Of a stretch of DNA of 64,000 nt, positions 28,908-38,170 are shown piece after piece; positions within the stretch are counted from its first letter, which is position 1; every line of letters starts with the position of its first letter. Under the pieces are notes generated by a model. The model was not told where the DNA came from and searched no databases. It saw only the letters and a program-made list of their open reading frames with translations. The DNA comes from Riemerella anatipestifer ATCC 11845 = DSM 15868 (GTDB lineage Bacteria > Bacteroidota > Bacteroidia > Flavobacteriales > Weeksellaceae): NCBI RefSeq assembly GCF_000252855.1, contig NC_017045.1, positions 2,046,001 to 2,110,000 of the forward strand. The letters are read 5' to 3'. The translations under genes were made by a program, and so were the position numbers.

Positions 28908-28969
28908 CAAAATTAGAACCATCATTTTAAATAAATGTTTCAAAAATGTTAACTATAAATTAACATTTT
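28908..28969 (-). promoter_or_regulatory. Candidate promoter and operator of the susC-susD-phosphatase genes
   Basis: On the minus strand, TAATTTTG (28915-28908) fits the -7 consensus and sits 17 bp from the start codon. Upstream is a perfect inverted repeat AAAATGTTAA-N7-TTAACATTTT (28943-28969). It is AT-rich with no following T-run, so it looks more like a protein-binding site than a terminator for the upstream gene. Confidence 0.4.
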
Positions 28970-29008
28970 CCAAAGGCCATATTGTGATAACTATAAGTTA
29001 TATTGTCT

Positions 29009-30418
29009 TTAGTCGTGAAATAATTCTGGATTTAGCTCTCCACGAATTGTTTCTATTGAAAGGGATAATTCTTTTCCCATAGTGCCTTGGAAATAGAGAA
29101 GGTTAATAGGGTGGTAACCCTTTTCTAGGACTAATTCTTTTGATAAAGTTTTGGCAGAGTGTCCTCCATCATTATTAATTTGTTCTTTGCTATGTAAGTA
29201 AAGAATGCTTCCATCATCACTGCGGAGATTTAAACGGTAACGGTTCGTTTCGGGAATCAATAGATAACCATTAAATTCTAATCCAAAATGAGTGTTGCTT
29301 ACATTATGTGGTATTTCTATGGTAGAGGCTATCCCTATTGATGAGGTTTTTAGCTTTTTAATTTCTTGTGCAGAAGTTATTTTGCCTTCTGCATATCGGT
29401 ATGATATTCCTTTCTTGAACTCTATATGTGCACTTTTTGATATGGATTTTATAAGGGTGTCTTTGTCTGTAACTTCTTTGAGCCCAGAGGGATGGTGATA
29501 AGTTGTAGAAAACTGCAAGGGTATTCCTGATAAAATTTTGGTACGGAATGAGAGTTCATTTTCTTTTAAAGTAATTAATCTTCCTCCACGAGGTAAACTC
29601 CCATAGGCCTCTACTCCAGAAACATTTCCATAGACCAAAGATTTTCCTTGGTGTAAGATTTCAAAATTGTTATCGTGGTCGTGTCCGCAGAATGTTCCCA
29701 AAAATGTTTTGTAAGGTAAAAGGTGCGAAAATAATCCAGAATTAACTTGAGGCGAAGCAATACTTTCCTTTCCGAGACTTTTTCCTGCCTCATATTCGGG
29801 TAATGGAATATGAAGAAATAATAAAGTTGGTAAATGATATTCTTCGCTATGTTGAGCTTCTTTTTGTAACCATTGGATTTGGTCAAGTTTTACCCAATCG
29901 TATTTTCCAAAAGCGGAGTTATCTACATAATCGTGAGAATCTGCTAATAATAATTTAGCCTTTGAAATAGAGGAGTCTTTGTTAGAATAAATGTTTAACG
30001 AATGATTGAGTACTCCTGATACAGGCAAATTATAACCTTGGAAATATGGACATTTTTTTAAGTGGGACGCTATTTGGTCTTTAGTCCATTCTGCCTCGTG
30101 GTCATGATTTCCGAGAACAATAGTCCAAGGGAGTTTCTGTTTTGAGAAGAAGGTGCAAAAGTTCTCCCATCCCTTTTGAGATGGTGATGCTGTTACAATA
30201 TCTCCTGTCAATATCACGAGGTCTGGCTGGGTTTTATTAATCAGATTTTGAAAGAGTAGAAAATTTTTATTGTCATTTATAGAGTTGGGTTCACTATGAA
30301 TGTCCGTTAACTGAAGAATTTTAAATTCTCCGTTTGGATTAAATTTCAACTTTTGAGTTTGACCTAGAATAAAGCCCCAGAAAAGCAACAAAATTAGGCA
30401 AACAGAATGTGTTGTCAT
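29009..30418 (-). CDS. Calcineurin-like metallophosphoesterase with PA14-like domain
   Basis: An exported phosphoesterase of 469 residues with a signal peptide (1-19). The catalytic domain (about 20-290) shows all metal motifs: LTDIHSE, LTGDIV, VLGNHDHE, FLHIP and CGHDHD. The C-terminal ~140 residues (RYRLNLRSDDGSILYLHS, NNDGGHSAK) look like a PA14-type beta-barrel, often a ligand- or glycan-binding module. It lies 118 bp upstream of the susC gene on the same strand and belongs functionally to the phosphate-ester locus. Confidence 0.88.
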   Translation of the reverse strand: MTTHSVCLILLLFWGFILGQTQKLKFNPNGEFKILQLTDIHSEPNSINDNKNFLLFQNLINKTQPDLVILTGDIVTASPSQKGWENFCTFFSKQKLPWTIVLGNHDHEAEWTKDQIASHLKKCPYFQGYNLPVSGVLNHSLNIYSNKDSSISKAKLLLADSHDYVDNSAFGKYDWVKLDQIQWLQKEAQHSEEYHLPTLLFLHIPLPEYEAGKSLGKESIASPQVNSGLFSHLLPYKTFLGTFCGHDHDNNFEILHQGKSLVYGNVSGVEAYGSLPRGGRLITLKENELSFRTKILSGIPLQFSTTYHHPSGLKEVTDKDTLIKSISKSAHIEFKKGISYRYAEGKITSAQEIKKLKTSSIGIASTIEIPHNVSNTHFGLEFNGYLLIPETNRYRLNLRSDDGSILYLHSKEQINNDGGHSAKTLSKELVLEKGYHPINLLYFQGTMGKELSLSIETIRGELNPELFHD

Positions 30419-30490
30419 AGGAGTTTTTTTATACTATGAAAATAATTCTTTTTCTACTAGTGTATGTTATATGAAATATTGTTTTAAAAT

Positions 30491-32134
30491 TTACTCTTTC
30501 ATTGCTTTGTTCAATTTTTTCAGGATTGATAAGCCTAGTAGAGTTGCTAGTAAAAGCAATACAAAGTTTACTAAAAAGAAGTTAGCTTTGTTATCGTAGT
30601 TGTACCACATACTAGATAGCACTCCCGAAAGTTTGTTACCTATGGCTGTAGATAAGAAAAACCCACCCATCATCAAAGCTGTAATTCTAGGAGGTGATAG
30701 TTTAGACACTAAAGATAATCCCATGGGGGAGAGGCACAATTCTCCAACTGTAATCACGCCGTAAGCTGCCACGAGCCACATAGCAGAAACTTTTACTAAA
30801 CCATTATCTCCTGCATATACCGCACCTACCATAACCAAACAGCTAAGAGCAGAGATGAATAGCCCTAAAACTATTTTAGCTGGAGTTGTAGGTTCTTTTC
30901 CTTTTTTCCTAAGCATTACAAAAAAGCCTACTACTATTGGCGTAAGCAAAATTACCCAAAATGGATTGATGGATTGGAATAATTCCGTGTTATAAAGATA
31001 TACATTATCGTTAGGATTAGCTTCTAGTTTTTGTTTTTGTACCTCATCTATATTTCTAAAGTAGATATCTTTCCCTTGTTCTTTAATAGGGTTGCCATTT
31101 GCGTCTTTTACCGCTTGGTATTGCTCGTCATATACAGGTACCTCTTGTGTCTTGTAATCTTTAGTATCTACTAAATATACATTAGCCAAAGGTTTTTCTA
31201 TGGCAGCAGGTACACTTCTATCAGTGTAGTACTTTGCCCACCTTGTGAGTGCAGTTCCGTTTTGTTTAAATACAGCCCAAAACATTAGGCTAACTGCAAA
31301 TATAGCTAACAATGCACCGATAGGGGCTTTATCTTCCTTATTGGCTTTTATGTAAAGAGAAACATAGAATATAATTACAGGGATACACGCAAAAATAAAT
31401 GCATCTGTACTATCAGCTCCAAAAATATTACCAGGAATAACCCATCCTAACACTCCCACTAAAATCGCAGGTAAAAATACTTTTGTGAGTATGGCACTAA
31501 TCTTAGTATCACCTTCCTGAACAGGTTTAAGGATATTAGCATTTAAAATATGTTTTCTTCCTAAACTAAATATAATAAGTCCTAAAAACATTCCTACTCC
31601 TGCAGTGATGAAAGCCTCACCCCAGCCAAATTTATTCCTCATAAACGCCGCAATAATATTACATACAAAAGCACCAATGTTTATTCCCATATAGAAAATG
31701 TTGTATCCTGCATCTTTGTTAGCTTTATAAGGTTCTTCCGAGTATAAATTTCCAAGTAGGGTAGAGATACTAGGTTTAAAGAAGCCATTTCCTATAATGA
31801 TTAGTCCTAATGAAGTATAGAACATCGGCATATCTTTAAAAACACCTAAACCAATGTAGCCTAGTCCCATAAGTAACCCACCGATGTAAACAGCTTTAAT
31901 ATAGCCCAACAGTCTATCCGCTAAAAAACCACCGAGGAAAGGCGTGAGGTAAGTGAGAGCGATAAAAGTACCAAATATATCATCGGCATTTTTATCATCA
32001 AAAGCGAGACCTCCTGTTTCCGTAGGGTCTATCATATAAAGCACAAAAATTCCCAAAATAAGGTAATAGCCAAATCTTTCCCACATTTCGGTAAAGAATA
32101 AAAAAGGAAGTCCTTTAGGATGTTTTGTTTTCAT
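30491..32134 (-). CDS. POT-family proton-dependent peptide transporter
   Basis: A major-facilitator transporter of 547 residues that imports di- and tripeptides with protons. The N-terminus has the FFTEMWERFGYY signature of the POT family (ExxER motif), then FLGGFLADRLLGY and FYMGINIGAF, with about 14 hydrophobic segments. A soluble loop at about 315-390 separates two membrane blocks, as in several Bacteroidota members. ATG 32134 is chosen; the frame upstream (to 32164) lacks the pattern of homologues. It would use dipeptides such as those made by the DPP-IV-like enzyme in this window. Confidence 0.93.
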   Translation of the reverse strand: MKTKHPKGLPFLFFTEMWERFGYYLILGIFVLYMIDPTETGGLAFDDKNADDIFGTFIALTYLTPFLGGFLADRLLGYIKAVYIGGLLMGLGYIGLGVFKDMPMFYTSLGLIIIGNGFFKPSISTLLGNLYSEEPYKANKDAGYNIFYMGINIGAFVCNIIAAFMRNKFGWGEAFITAGVGMFLGLIIFSLGRKHILNANILKPVQEGDTKISAILTKVFLPAILVGVLGWVIPGNIFGADSTDAFIFACIPVIIFYVSLYIKANKEDKAPIGALLAIFAVSLMFWAVFKQNGTALTRWAKYYTDRSVPAAIEKPLANVYLVDTKDYKTQEVPVYDEQYQAVKDANGNPIKEQGKDIYFRNIDEVQKQKLEANPNDNVYLYNTELFQSINPFWVILLTPIVVGFFVMLRKKGKEPTTPAKIVLGLFISALSCLVMVGAVYAGDNGLVKVSAMWLVAAYGVITVGELCLSPMGLSLVSKLSPPRITALMMGGFFLSTAIGNKLSGVLSSMWYNYDNKANFFLVNFVLLLLATLLGLSILKKLNKAMKE

Positions 32135-32161
32135 AAAATTATTGTTTTGTTTAATGGGTAA

Positions 32162-32193
32162 CAAATATAGTTATTTTCTATAATAAATTTCAA
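32162..32193 (-). promoter_or_regulatory. Promoter of the POT transporter gene
   Basis: On the minus strand TTG (32193-32191), a 21-bp spacer and TATATTTG (32169-32162) match the Bacteroidota promoter TTG-N19-21-TAnnTTTG. The box is 27 bp upstream of the ATG. Confidence 0.6.
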
Positions 32194-32210
32194 TTATATA
32201 GAAATAGCTA

Positions 32211-32248
32211 AAAAACAAATGCGATGTGGATTTTTTCCGCATCGCATT
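32211..32248 (-). terminator. Terminator after the outer-membrane protein gene
   Basis: A 13-bp stem AATGCGATGTGGA/TCCGCATCGCATT (32218-32230 with 32236-32248, one G-U) is followed on the minus strand by a T-rich run. Confidence 0.75.
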
Positions 32249-32274
32249 GTAATGTATAAAACTAAATTATAATC

Positions 32275-32835
32275 TTAGTTTCCTAAAGGAATGTTGTAAG
32301 AGAAACCAGCTCCTATACTTCCTGTATCGAAAGCTTGATTACCAATCTTACCGTTGTCTCCTGTAAATACCTTAGTATATTGGATAAAGAAATTCCAATC
32401 TCTATTATGGTAACCAATTTCTGGTCTTAAGTAGAAACCACCATCAGGCATTGCTGTTGTATAGTTAGAAGCTACTTTATCATTACCTACGATAAATCCG
32501 TAGCCCAAATCAGCACCACCATAGAAGCCAGTCTTTTGAGGATATACCCTCACTAACGCAGCAACAGGAACTACACCAAAATCGTTATTTTTTATGGCAC
32601 CATTATCTTTAGCAAAAAAGTGATTGTATCCTGTAGCCAAACCTAGACCGAAACCTGGAGTTACTAGGTGTTGATAAGAGATGTTACCTCCGAGGTTCGC
32701 AGAAGTGTTATCTCCTGTAGCCACACCTGCGTTAAGACCTACTTTAATCATGTTCTTCATGCTACTACTTTGAGCACTTGTTACTCCTGCAGCTAAAATA
32801 CCAGCTAAAAGAAGTGTTTGTTTAATCATTTTCAT
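32275..32835 (-). CDS. Outer-membrane beta-barrel protein
   Basis: A small exported protein of 186 residues with a signal peptide ending near TSAQS. The mature part alternates polar and hydrophobic residues, with glycine-rich turns (GLNAGVATGD, GGADLGYGFIVG) and likely eight strands, as in OmpA/OmpX-type barrels. It has no OmpA peptidoglycan domain. It is monocistronic, with its own terminator. The function cannot be inferred from neighbours. Confidence 0.8.
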   Translation of the reverse strand: MKMIKQTLLLAGILAAGVTSAQSSSMKNMIKVGLNAGVATGDNTSANLGGNISYQHLVTPGFGLGLATGYNHFFAKDNGAIKNNDFGVVPVAALVRVYPQKTGFYGGADLGYGFIVGNDKVASNYTTAMPDGGFYLRPEIGYHNRDWNFFIQYTKVFTGDNGKIGNQAFDTGSIGAGFSYNIPLGN

Positions 32836-33137
32836 TGTAAAACTTATTTTTAATCTTACTTGCTGTATGTCAAAACTGTGCCAAACTTTATTGGTGAATG
32901 TGGTGCTTAATTGAAGCTTTTATACTGAAATAATATTAATTATATCTTGTAAATAATTTTTTCAATAGTTTGTTGGTTTAATTTAAATAAACGATTGTTT
33001 AGAGTTGTAGAATAATTAATTTGTATTTTGCGTAAATTAAACATATTATTGAGATTAATAGATGTGGATGGAGCTTGATTATCTTTTTTATTACTAAAGT
33101 CATTAGGTGATTTCAATTAGAAAAGGAGAAACTTTCG
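32836..33137. other. Intergenic stretch between divergent genes
   Basis: This AT-rich stretch separates the outer-membrane protein gene and deoC. I see no gene, repeat or RNA in it. Apart from the deoC -7 box at its right end, I could not identify a clear promoter for the leftward gene. Confidence 0.6.
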
Positions 33138-33145
33138 TATCTTTG
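33138..33145 (+). promoter_or_regulatory. Candidate -7 box (TATCTTTG) for deoC
   Basis: TATCTTTG fits TAnnTTTG and lies 32 bp before the deoC ATG. Confidence 0.55.
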
Positions 33146-33177
33146 ACCTCCATTTTAACCTTATAAAAAATAAAGCG

Positions 33178-33924
33178 ATGATAAATGTAAAAAACTATCT
33201 AGACTCTACTTATCTTAAAACCCCTGAACAATCTGGACTTACTCTAGAAGAAACTAAAGCAAAGGTAAGAGAACTAACTGATGAAGCAATTGATAATGGG
33301 CTTTTTGCTGTGATGATTCGTCCTAATTTTGTTAAAGAAACTAAAGATTATTTAGCTCAAAAAAATGCAAAAGTAGTATTAGGTACTGTAATTGGGTTTC
33401 ACGAAGGTACGGCAAGTATAGAATCAAAACTAAATGAAGCTCAAAAAGCAATAGAAGATGGTGCTGATGAACTAGATTTTGTTATCAATTATACTGCTTA
33501 CAAAAACGGCGAAAATGATTTAGTTAAAGACGAATTTTTGCGTTGTACAGAACTTTGCTTAAACCACAAAAAGATAGCAAAGTGGATTATTGAAATCGCT
33601 GCTCTTACAGATGCTCAAATAGAGGATTTGACTAAAAAAATAGCAACTTGGGCTACAGATACTTTTAAGGAAGAAGACCTAGAAAATATTTTTGTAAAAT
33701 CTTCTACTGGTTTCTATCAAACAGAAGGTGGCACGCCTAATGGTGCTACTTTTGAAGGTATTGAAATAATGCTAGAAAACGCAGGGAAACTTCCTGTGAA
33801 AGCAGCAGGCGGTGTAAGAACACCAGAAGACGCCGAAAAAATGATTGCTCTAGGCGTGAAAAGAATAGGTACTTCTTCAGCAATGGCTCTTGTAAAAGGT
33901 GAAAACGCTTCGGAAGGATACTAA
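33178..33924 (+). CDS. deoC: Deoxyribose-phosphate aldolase
   Basis: A class I aldolase of 248 residues that splits 2-deoxyribose-5-phosphate into glyceraldehyde-3-phosphate and acetaldehyde in deoxynucleoside catabolism. It has VLGTVIGFHEG, DELDFVINY, FVKSSTGF with Lys174 as the Schiff-base lysine, and VKAAGGVRTPEDA with Lys208 as the second active-site lysine. The length is normal. No other deo genes flank it; it has its own -7 box and terminator. Confidence 0.96.
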   Translation: MINVKNYLDSTYLKTPEQSGLTLEETKAKVRELTDEAIDNGLFAVMIRPNFVKETKDYLAQKNAKVVLGTVIGFHEGTASIESKLNEAQKAIEDGADELDFVINYTAYKNGENDLVKDEFLRCTELCLNHKKIAKWIIEIAALTDAQIEDLTKKIATWATDTFKEEDLENIFVKSSTGFYQTEGGTPNGATFEGIEIMLENAGKLPVKAAGGVRTPEDAEKMIALGVKRIGTSSAMALVKGENASEGY

Positions 33925-33945
33925 GAAATAAAAACATATTATTAA

Positions 33946-33980
33946 AAATAACCTCTGCTTCTTAACAGAGGTTATTTTTT
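33946..33980 (+). terminator. Terminator after deoC
   Basis: The stem AAATAACCTCTG/CAGAGGTTATTT (about 33947-33958 with 33966-33977) runs into a T-run. Confidence 0.8.
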
Positions 33981-34000
33981 ATCCTAAATACAAACCATAA

Positions 34001-34036
34001 AAAACTCCATATCCTTTTGATATGGAGTTTTATTTT
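34001..34036 (-). terminator. Terminator after pdhC
   Basis: A 13-bp perfect stem (34001-34013 with 34019-34031, AAAACTCCATATC/GATATGGAGTTTT) lies 20 bp past the pdhC stop. T-runs on both sides suggest it can act in both directions between the convergent genes. Confidence 0.75.
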
Positions 34037-34055
34037 TATTAAAGTATTGCAAATA

Positions 34056-35654
34056 TTAAACTAATAATGCAAACGGATTTTCTAGGTAAGTCTTTAATGT
34101 TTGTAAAAACTCTGCACCAGTAGCACCATCTACCACACGGTGGTCACATGCTAAAGACAACTTCATAGTATTGCCCACTACAATTTGTCCGTCTTTAACC
34201 ACAGGCTTCTCTATAATAGCACCTACCGAAAGTATACAAGAGTTCGGTTGATTGATAATAGAAGTAAATGTTTCTATTCCGAACATTCCAAGGTTGGATA
34301 TTGAGAATGTAGAACCTTCCATTTCGTTAGCTTTAAGACCTTTAGATTTTGCTCTAGAAGCCATATCTTTAACTCCTGCAGAAATTTGACTATAATTCAT
34401 AAAGTCTGCACTCTTCAATACAGGTACTACTAATCCGTCTGGGATAGCCACTGCCACGCCAATATTGATGCTACCATGATGAATAATCTTATCTCCCGCC
34501 CAGCTACTATTGATTTGGGGGTGCTTTCTAAGAGCCATAGCTGTCGCCTTAATCACCATATCGTTAAACGATACTTTAGTGTCAGGAAGTGAGTTAATTT
34601 CCTTTCTAGCAGTGATGGCTTTATCCATATTCACCTCTACCATTAAATAGTAATGAGGTGCTGAAAACTTACTTTCAGAAAGTCTTTTTGCGATTACATT
34701 TCTAACTTGAGAGTTAGGTGTTTCTGTAGTTTCTCCAGCAACAAAATTCATAGCTACTTGTGCAGCTGGCGTTACAGAAGCAGAACGCTGTTCTGTTGCG
34801 TTTGGCTGATAGTTTTCTATATCTTTCTTTACTATTCTTCCGTTCTCTCCAGAACCTTTTAGATTTGTAATATCTATACCCTTCTCCTCTGCCATTTTTC
34901 TAGCCAATGGAGAAATAGCCACTCTATCTGTTGAAACACTAGCATTAGATGTTGAAACATTTTCTGCTTTTGAGCTAGAAGCTACACTTGACTGTTCTTG
35001 TTGAGCTTGAGGCTTACTAACCACTCCGCCATTAGAAACTATAGCAGAAACATCTGTTCCAGCAGGTCCTATAATGGCTAATATTTTATCTACTTCTGCT
35101 GCTTCTCCTTCTCCTACACCTTGGTATAAAAGAGTTCCGTTAAATTCTGATTCAAAATCTTGAACGGCTTTATCTGTTTCTATTTCAGCTAAAATATCTC
35201 CTTCTTTTACTGTATCTCCCACATTTTTATTCCATTTAGCTACTTTACCTTCTGTCATTGTATCAGACAGACGAGGCATATTAATTACCTCAACACCTTT
35301 AGGTATCTCTACTGATGACGTAGCTTCTGTTACTGTATTTTCTACAGAAGTATTTTCTGATGAAGCTGGTTGAGGTGTACTTTGATTACCGCCCACAAGC
35401 CCTGAAATATCTTCGCCTTCTTTCCCTATAATTGCCAAAATAGTATCCACAGGAGCTGCATTTCCTTCACTTACACCTACATAAAGTAGTGTTCCGTTAA
35501 CCTCTGATTCAAAATCTTGAACGGCTTTATCCGTTTCTATTTCTGCAAGAATATCTCCTTCCTTTACAGCATCTCCAACCTGCTTATGCCATTTGGAAAC
35601 CTTACCTTCTGTCATCGTATCAGAAAGGCGAGGCATTGTAATTATTTCTGCCAT
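34056..35654 (-). CDS. pdhC: Pyruvate dehydrogenase complex E2, dihydrolipoamide acetyltransferase
   Basis: The acetyl-transferring core of the pyruvate dehydrogenase complex, 532 residues. Two N-terminal lipoyl domains each carry IETDKAV, with lipoylated Lys43 and Lys162, followed by Ser/Glu/Ala-rich linkers. A peripheral-subunit-binding domain (SPLARKMAEEKGID, about 240-275) leads to the acyltransferase domain, ending in CDHRVVDGA with catalytic His505 and Asp509. It lies 74 bp downstream of pdhA on the same strand. No E1-beta or E3 gene is in the window; E1-beta must be encoded elsewhere, which is common in Flavobacteriia. Confidence 0.95.
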   Translation of the reverse strand: MAEIITMPRLSDTMTEGKVSKWHKQVGDAVKEGDILAEIETDKAVQDFESEVNGTLLYVGVSEGNAAPVDTILAIIGKEGEDISGLVGGNQSTPQPASSENTSVENTVTEATSSVEIPKGVEVINMPRLSDTMTEGKVAKWNKNVGDTVKEGDILAEIETDKAVQDFESEFNGTLLYQGVGEGEAAEVDKILAIIGPAGTDVSAIVSNGGVVSKPQAQQEQSSVASSSKAENVSTSNASVSTDRVAISPLARKMAEEKGIDITNLKGSGENGRIVKKDIENYQPNATEQRSASVTPAAQVAMNFVAGETTETPNSQVRNVIAKRLSESKFSAPHYYLMVEVNMDKAITARKEINSLPDTKVSFNDMVIKATAMALRKHPQINSSWAGDKIIHHGSINIGVAVAIPDGLVVPVLKSADFMNYSQISAGVKDMASRAKSKGLKANEMEGSTFSISNLGMFGIETFTSIINQPNSCILSVGAIIEKPVVKDGQIVVGNTMKLSLACDHRVVDGATGAEFLQTLKTYLENPFALLV

Positions 35655-35728
35655 GTTGTTTTATTTATTATGTTTTAGATTTAATTCAAAGAATGAAAAA
35701 TATTCCTTAAAATAATCTGCACTTAATT

Positions 35729-36730
35729 TTAGTTTTCTAATTTATCTAAAAAAGGATAATCTGGTGTAGAATAAACATATTCATAAACCTTCTCAGCATC
35801 TGGGAATGGAGAGTTCTCCATAAATTCCACACACTCTTCTACAAAAGCTCTAGAGTTTTCATCAAGTTGCTCTAGCTCTGCCTCTGTAGCCCATTTGTTA
35901 TCTAATATTCTTTGTTTTACAAGTTCAATAGGGTCCTGCTCTTTATGAATAGCTACTTCCTCTTTAGTTCTGTAAGGCTCTGCATCAGACATTGAGTGCC
36001 CTCTGTAACGATAAGTTCTAGCCTCTATAAATGTAGGTCCATCTCCTCTTCTTGCTCTTTCTATAGCTTCAAAAGCAGCCTCAGCAACTTTCTCAGGATC
36101 CATAGCATCTACTGGTAAACAAGGCATTTCATAACCTAAACCTAGTTTATAGATGTCTTCGTGGTTAGCAGTTCTTTTCACAGACGTTCCCATAGCATAC
36201 TGGTTGTTTTCACAAACAAACACTACTGGAAGTTTCCAGTTCATTGCCATATTAAATGTTTCATGTAAAGACCCTTGACGAACGGCACCATCTCCCATAA
36301 AACAAATATTAACCGCTTTTCTATCAAAATATTTATCAGCAAATGCAATACCTGCTCCCAAAGGAATTTGCCCACCAACGATACCATGTCCACCATAGAA
36401 ACGGTGTTCTTTACTAAAAATATGCATAGAACCTCCCATACCTTGCGAAGTCCCCGTAGCTTTACCACATAGTTCTGCCATAATTCTCTTAGGGTCTACC
36501 CCCATCGCCATAGGATGTATGTGGCAACGGTAAGCAGTTATCATACTATCTTTGGTTAAATCCATAGCATGAGTAAATCCTGCTGGTATCGCTTCCTGCC
36601 CATTATAAAGGTGTAAAAAACCTCTAATTTTCTGTTTTAAGTAAAGAGAACGACACTTATCTTCGAAGCGTCTCCACATAGTCATATCTTCATACCATTT
36701 AAGGTAAACTTCTTTGGAAAATTCTTTCAT
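35729..36730 (-). CDS. pdhA: Pyruvate dehydrogenase E1 component, alpha subunit
   Basis: A thiamine-diphosphate-dependent subunit of 333 residues that decarboxylates pyruvate. It has RGFLHLYNGQEAIPAG, GGSMHIFSKEHRFYGGHG, the TPP motif GDGAVRQGSLHE ending in ENNQYAMGTS, and the phosphorylation-loop-like region RYRGHSMSDAEPYR. ATG 36730 is preferred over an in-frame TTG at 36742. A TACTTTTG box on the minus strand (36758-36751) is a possible -7 element. It forms an operon with pdhC. Confidence 0.95.
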   Translation of the reverse strand: MKEFSKEVYLKWYEDMTMWRRFEDKCRSLYLKQKIRGFLHLYNGQEAIPAGFTHAMDLTKDSMITAYRCHIHPMAMGVDPKRIMAELCGKATGTSQGMGGSMHIFSKEHRFYGGHGIVGGQIPLGAGIAFADKYFDRKAVNICFMGDGAVRQGSLHETFNMAMNWKLPVVFVCENNQYAMGTSVKRTANHEDIYKLGLGYEMPCLPVDAMDPEKVAEAAFEAIERARRGDGPTFIEARTYRYRGHSMSDAEPYRTKEEVAIHKEQDPIELVKQRILDNKWATEAELEQLDENSRAFVEECVEFMENSPFPDAEKVYEYVYSTPDYPFLDKLEN

Positions 36731-36869
36731 AGCTATTTTCAAATATATTGCAAAAGTAAGAAAAATCTCATTTAATATAATACTCTTTCAAAAAGTTTAT
36801 TGATAAGCAAGACTCTATATCTTGTAAGTCTTGATTATACGCGAAAAACATCTAACTATAAAAAGTATT

Positions 36870-37511
36870 CTAAAATGTATAGCCAAAACCTAAAGAAGCG
36901 GATATATAATTACCAAATTTTATACTATATTCTCTCTTTGACAAAAAATCAGTCCATGTATATTGGTAAACATGACCATAACTATCCTCTGGAAAAATAG
37001 GCATATTGTATTTTGCTCCTCCATAGATTACAAAGCTAGAACCATACTTATGAGGAATACGATAGGCTAAACCTAACCTAGGACCGTGTATAACTGTAGT
37101 AAAGCCATAGGTTTTTAAATCATAATCTAATGATGGAACTAAAGCTTTCTTGTTATTTAGTTTAATAGGGATTTGAAAGCCAACCATACCACCAACCATT
37201 GCAGAAAGTTTATTTTTTACTACATAATCATCTATAGATTCTGGAACATTATCAAAATAAAGAGGTAGTTTTTTCTCATCTATAGAGTTTGCAAACCCAG
37301 CTCCTACGCTAATTCCCCAATATAAAAACCTACTAGAAAACATAGGCACCTTAAACTCAATAAAAGCACTCTTAGGTGTTCCGTTTTGTATCCCAGATTC
37401 TACTGCTATCGATGCTAAAACAGATGCTTCTATGTCATCTTGAAATCTTCTTGTTGTAGAATCTTGAACCCTTTTAGTATATCTTATTTTACCTGTGTTG
37501 TAATCATTCAC
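36870..37511 (-). pseudogene. 3' part of a frameshifted gene: outer-membrane beta-barrel segment
   Basis: An open frame of 213 codons starting at GTG, without signal peptide. It looks like a barrel: strands with alternating hydrophobics (FLYWGISVGAGFA, GMVGFQIPI, PRLGLAYRIP) and the terminal strand ASLGFGYTF ending in phenylalanine, the outer-membrane sorting signature. The frame is open upstream through the end of the lipoprotein gene at 37547. Removing one TA from 37548-37554 joins both into a single 432-residue protein (433 codons with stop). As written the segment would be translated, if at all, without export. Confidence 0.65.
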
Positions 37512-37546
37512 TACATCACATATATCATCAAATGCAAGTCTTGAAT

Positions 37547-38170
37547 CTATATATTATCAGATAGTTTTTCATCATCGCTTAAGTACTTTACCATCCCTCT
37601 TCTTAGAGAAGAGTCTTCGTTAGCTACTCCTTTATGAAGACCTATAAAATGTGCGTAGTCTCCCTTCTTTTGAAGATATACCGAAAAACTATTAACAGAA
37701 TAATTATTACCTATATTAACTAGATTGATTTTATCCTTTTCTAAAATATAGTTATCCCCTCGAATAAATGCTCTTAAATTTGGACCTTCACACATTTTTA
37801 CCATCCAGTACTCTCCACCATTTTCTTTTGTACTAACAGAATGCAGGAAGTTAGGTTCCTCAGAAACAACTCCCTTTCTCTTATTAGCGTAGTAAAATTC
37901 CAAATAATCAACCTCTTTTGGACTAAAAGATTGAACTCTCCCTGTTTCCTGATGATGTAATTTTAATTTATTCCTTTTCTGAGGTAATGCTGCATATCCT
38001 TCTAAAGTTTTCTCATTCTTTAAATGAACTGTTACTGGATATTTTTGACTCGTTTTGTATGCTATTTTTAGAGTTTCGCAACTTGATAGTGATGAAAGTG
38101 TAAAAGCGATTACAAACCACGATAAGAAGTAAGAGAATACTTTTCTAAGGGGAGATTTTTGAGAACTCAT
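37547..38170 (-). CDS. 5' part of the frameshifted gene: exported lipoprotein-like segment
   Basis: 207 residues with a long n-region, a hydrophobic stretch (about 14-27) and lipobox-like LSSC at 27-30. The mature part is mostly beta (YPVTVHLKNEKTLEGYAAL, VQSFSPKEVDYLEFYY), and I know no family for it. The frame ends in SDNI at a TAG inside an alternating TA tract. One TA fewer gives SDNIDSRLAFDDICDVVNDY and runs on into the beta-barrel segment. So this is probably the first half of one gene, now truncated or switched off. Confidence 0.65.
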   Translation of the reverse strand: MSSQKSPLRKVFSYFLSWFVIAFTLSSLSSCETLKIAYKTSQKYPVTVHLKNEKTLEGYAALPQKRNKLKLHHQETGRVQSFSPKEVDYLEFYYANKRKGVVSEEPNFLHSVSTKENGGEYWMVKMCEGPNLRAFIRGDNYILEKDKINLVNIGNNYSVNSFSVYLQKKGDYAHFIGLHKGVANEDSSLRRGMVKYLSDDEKLSDNI

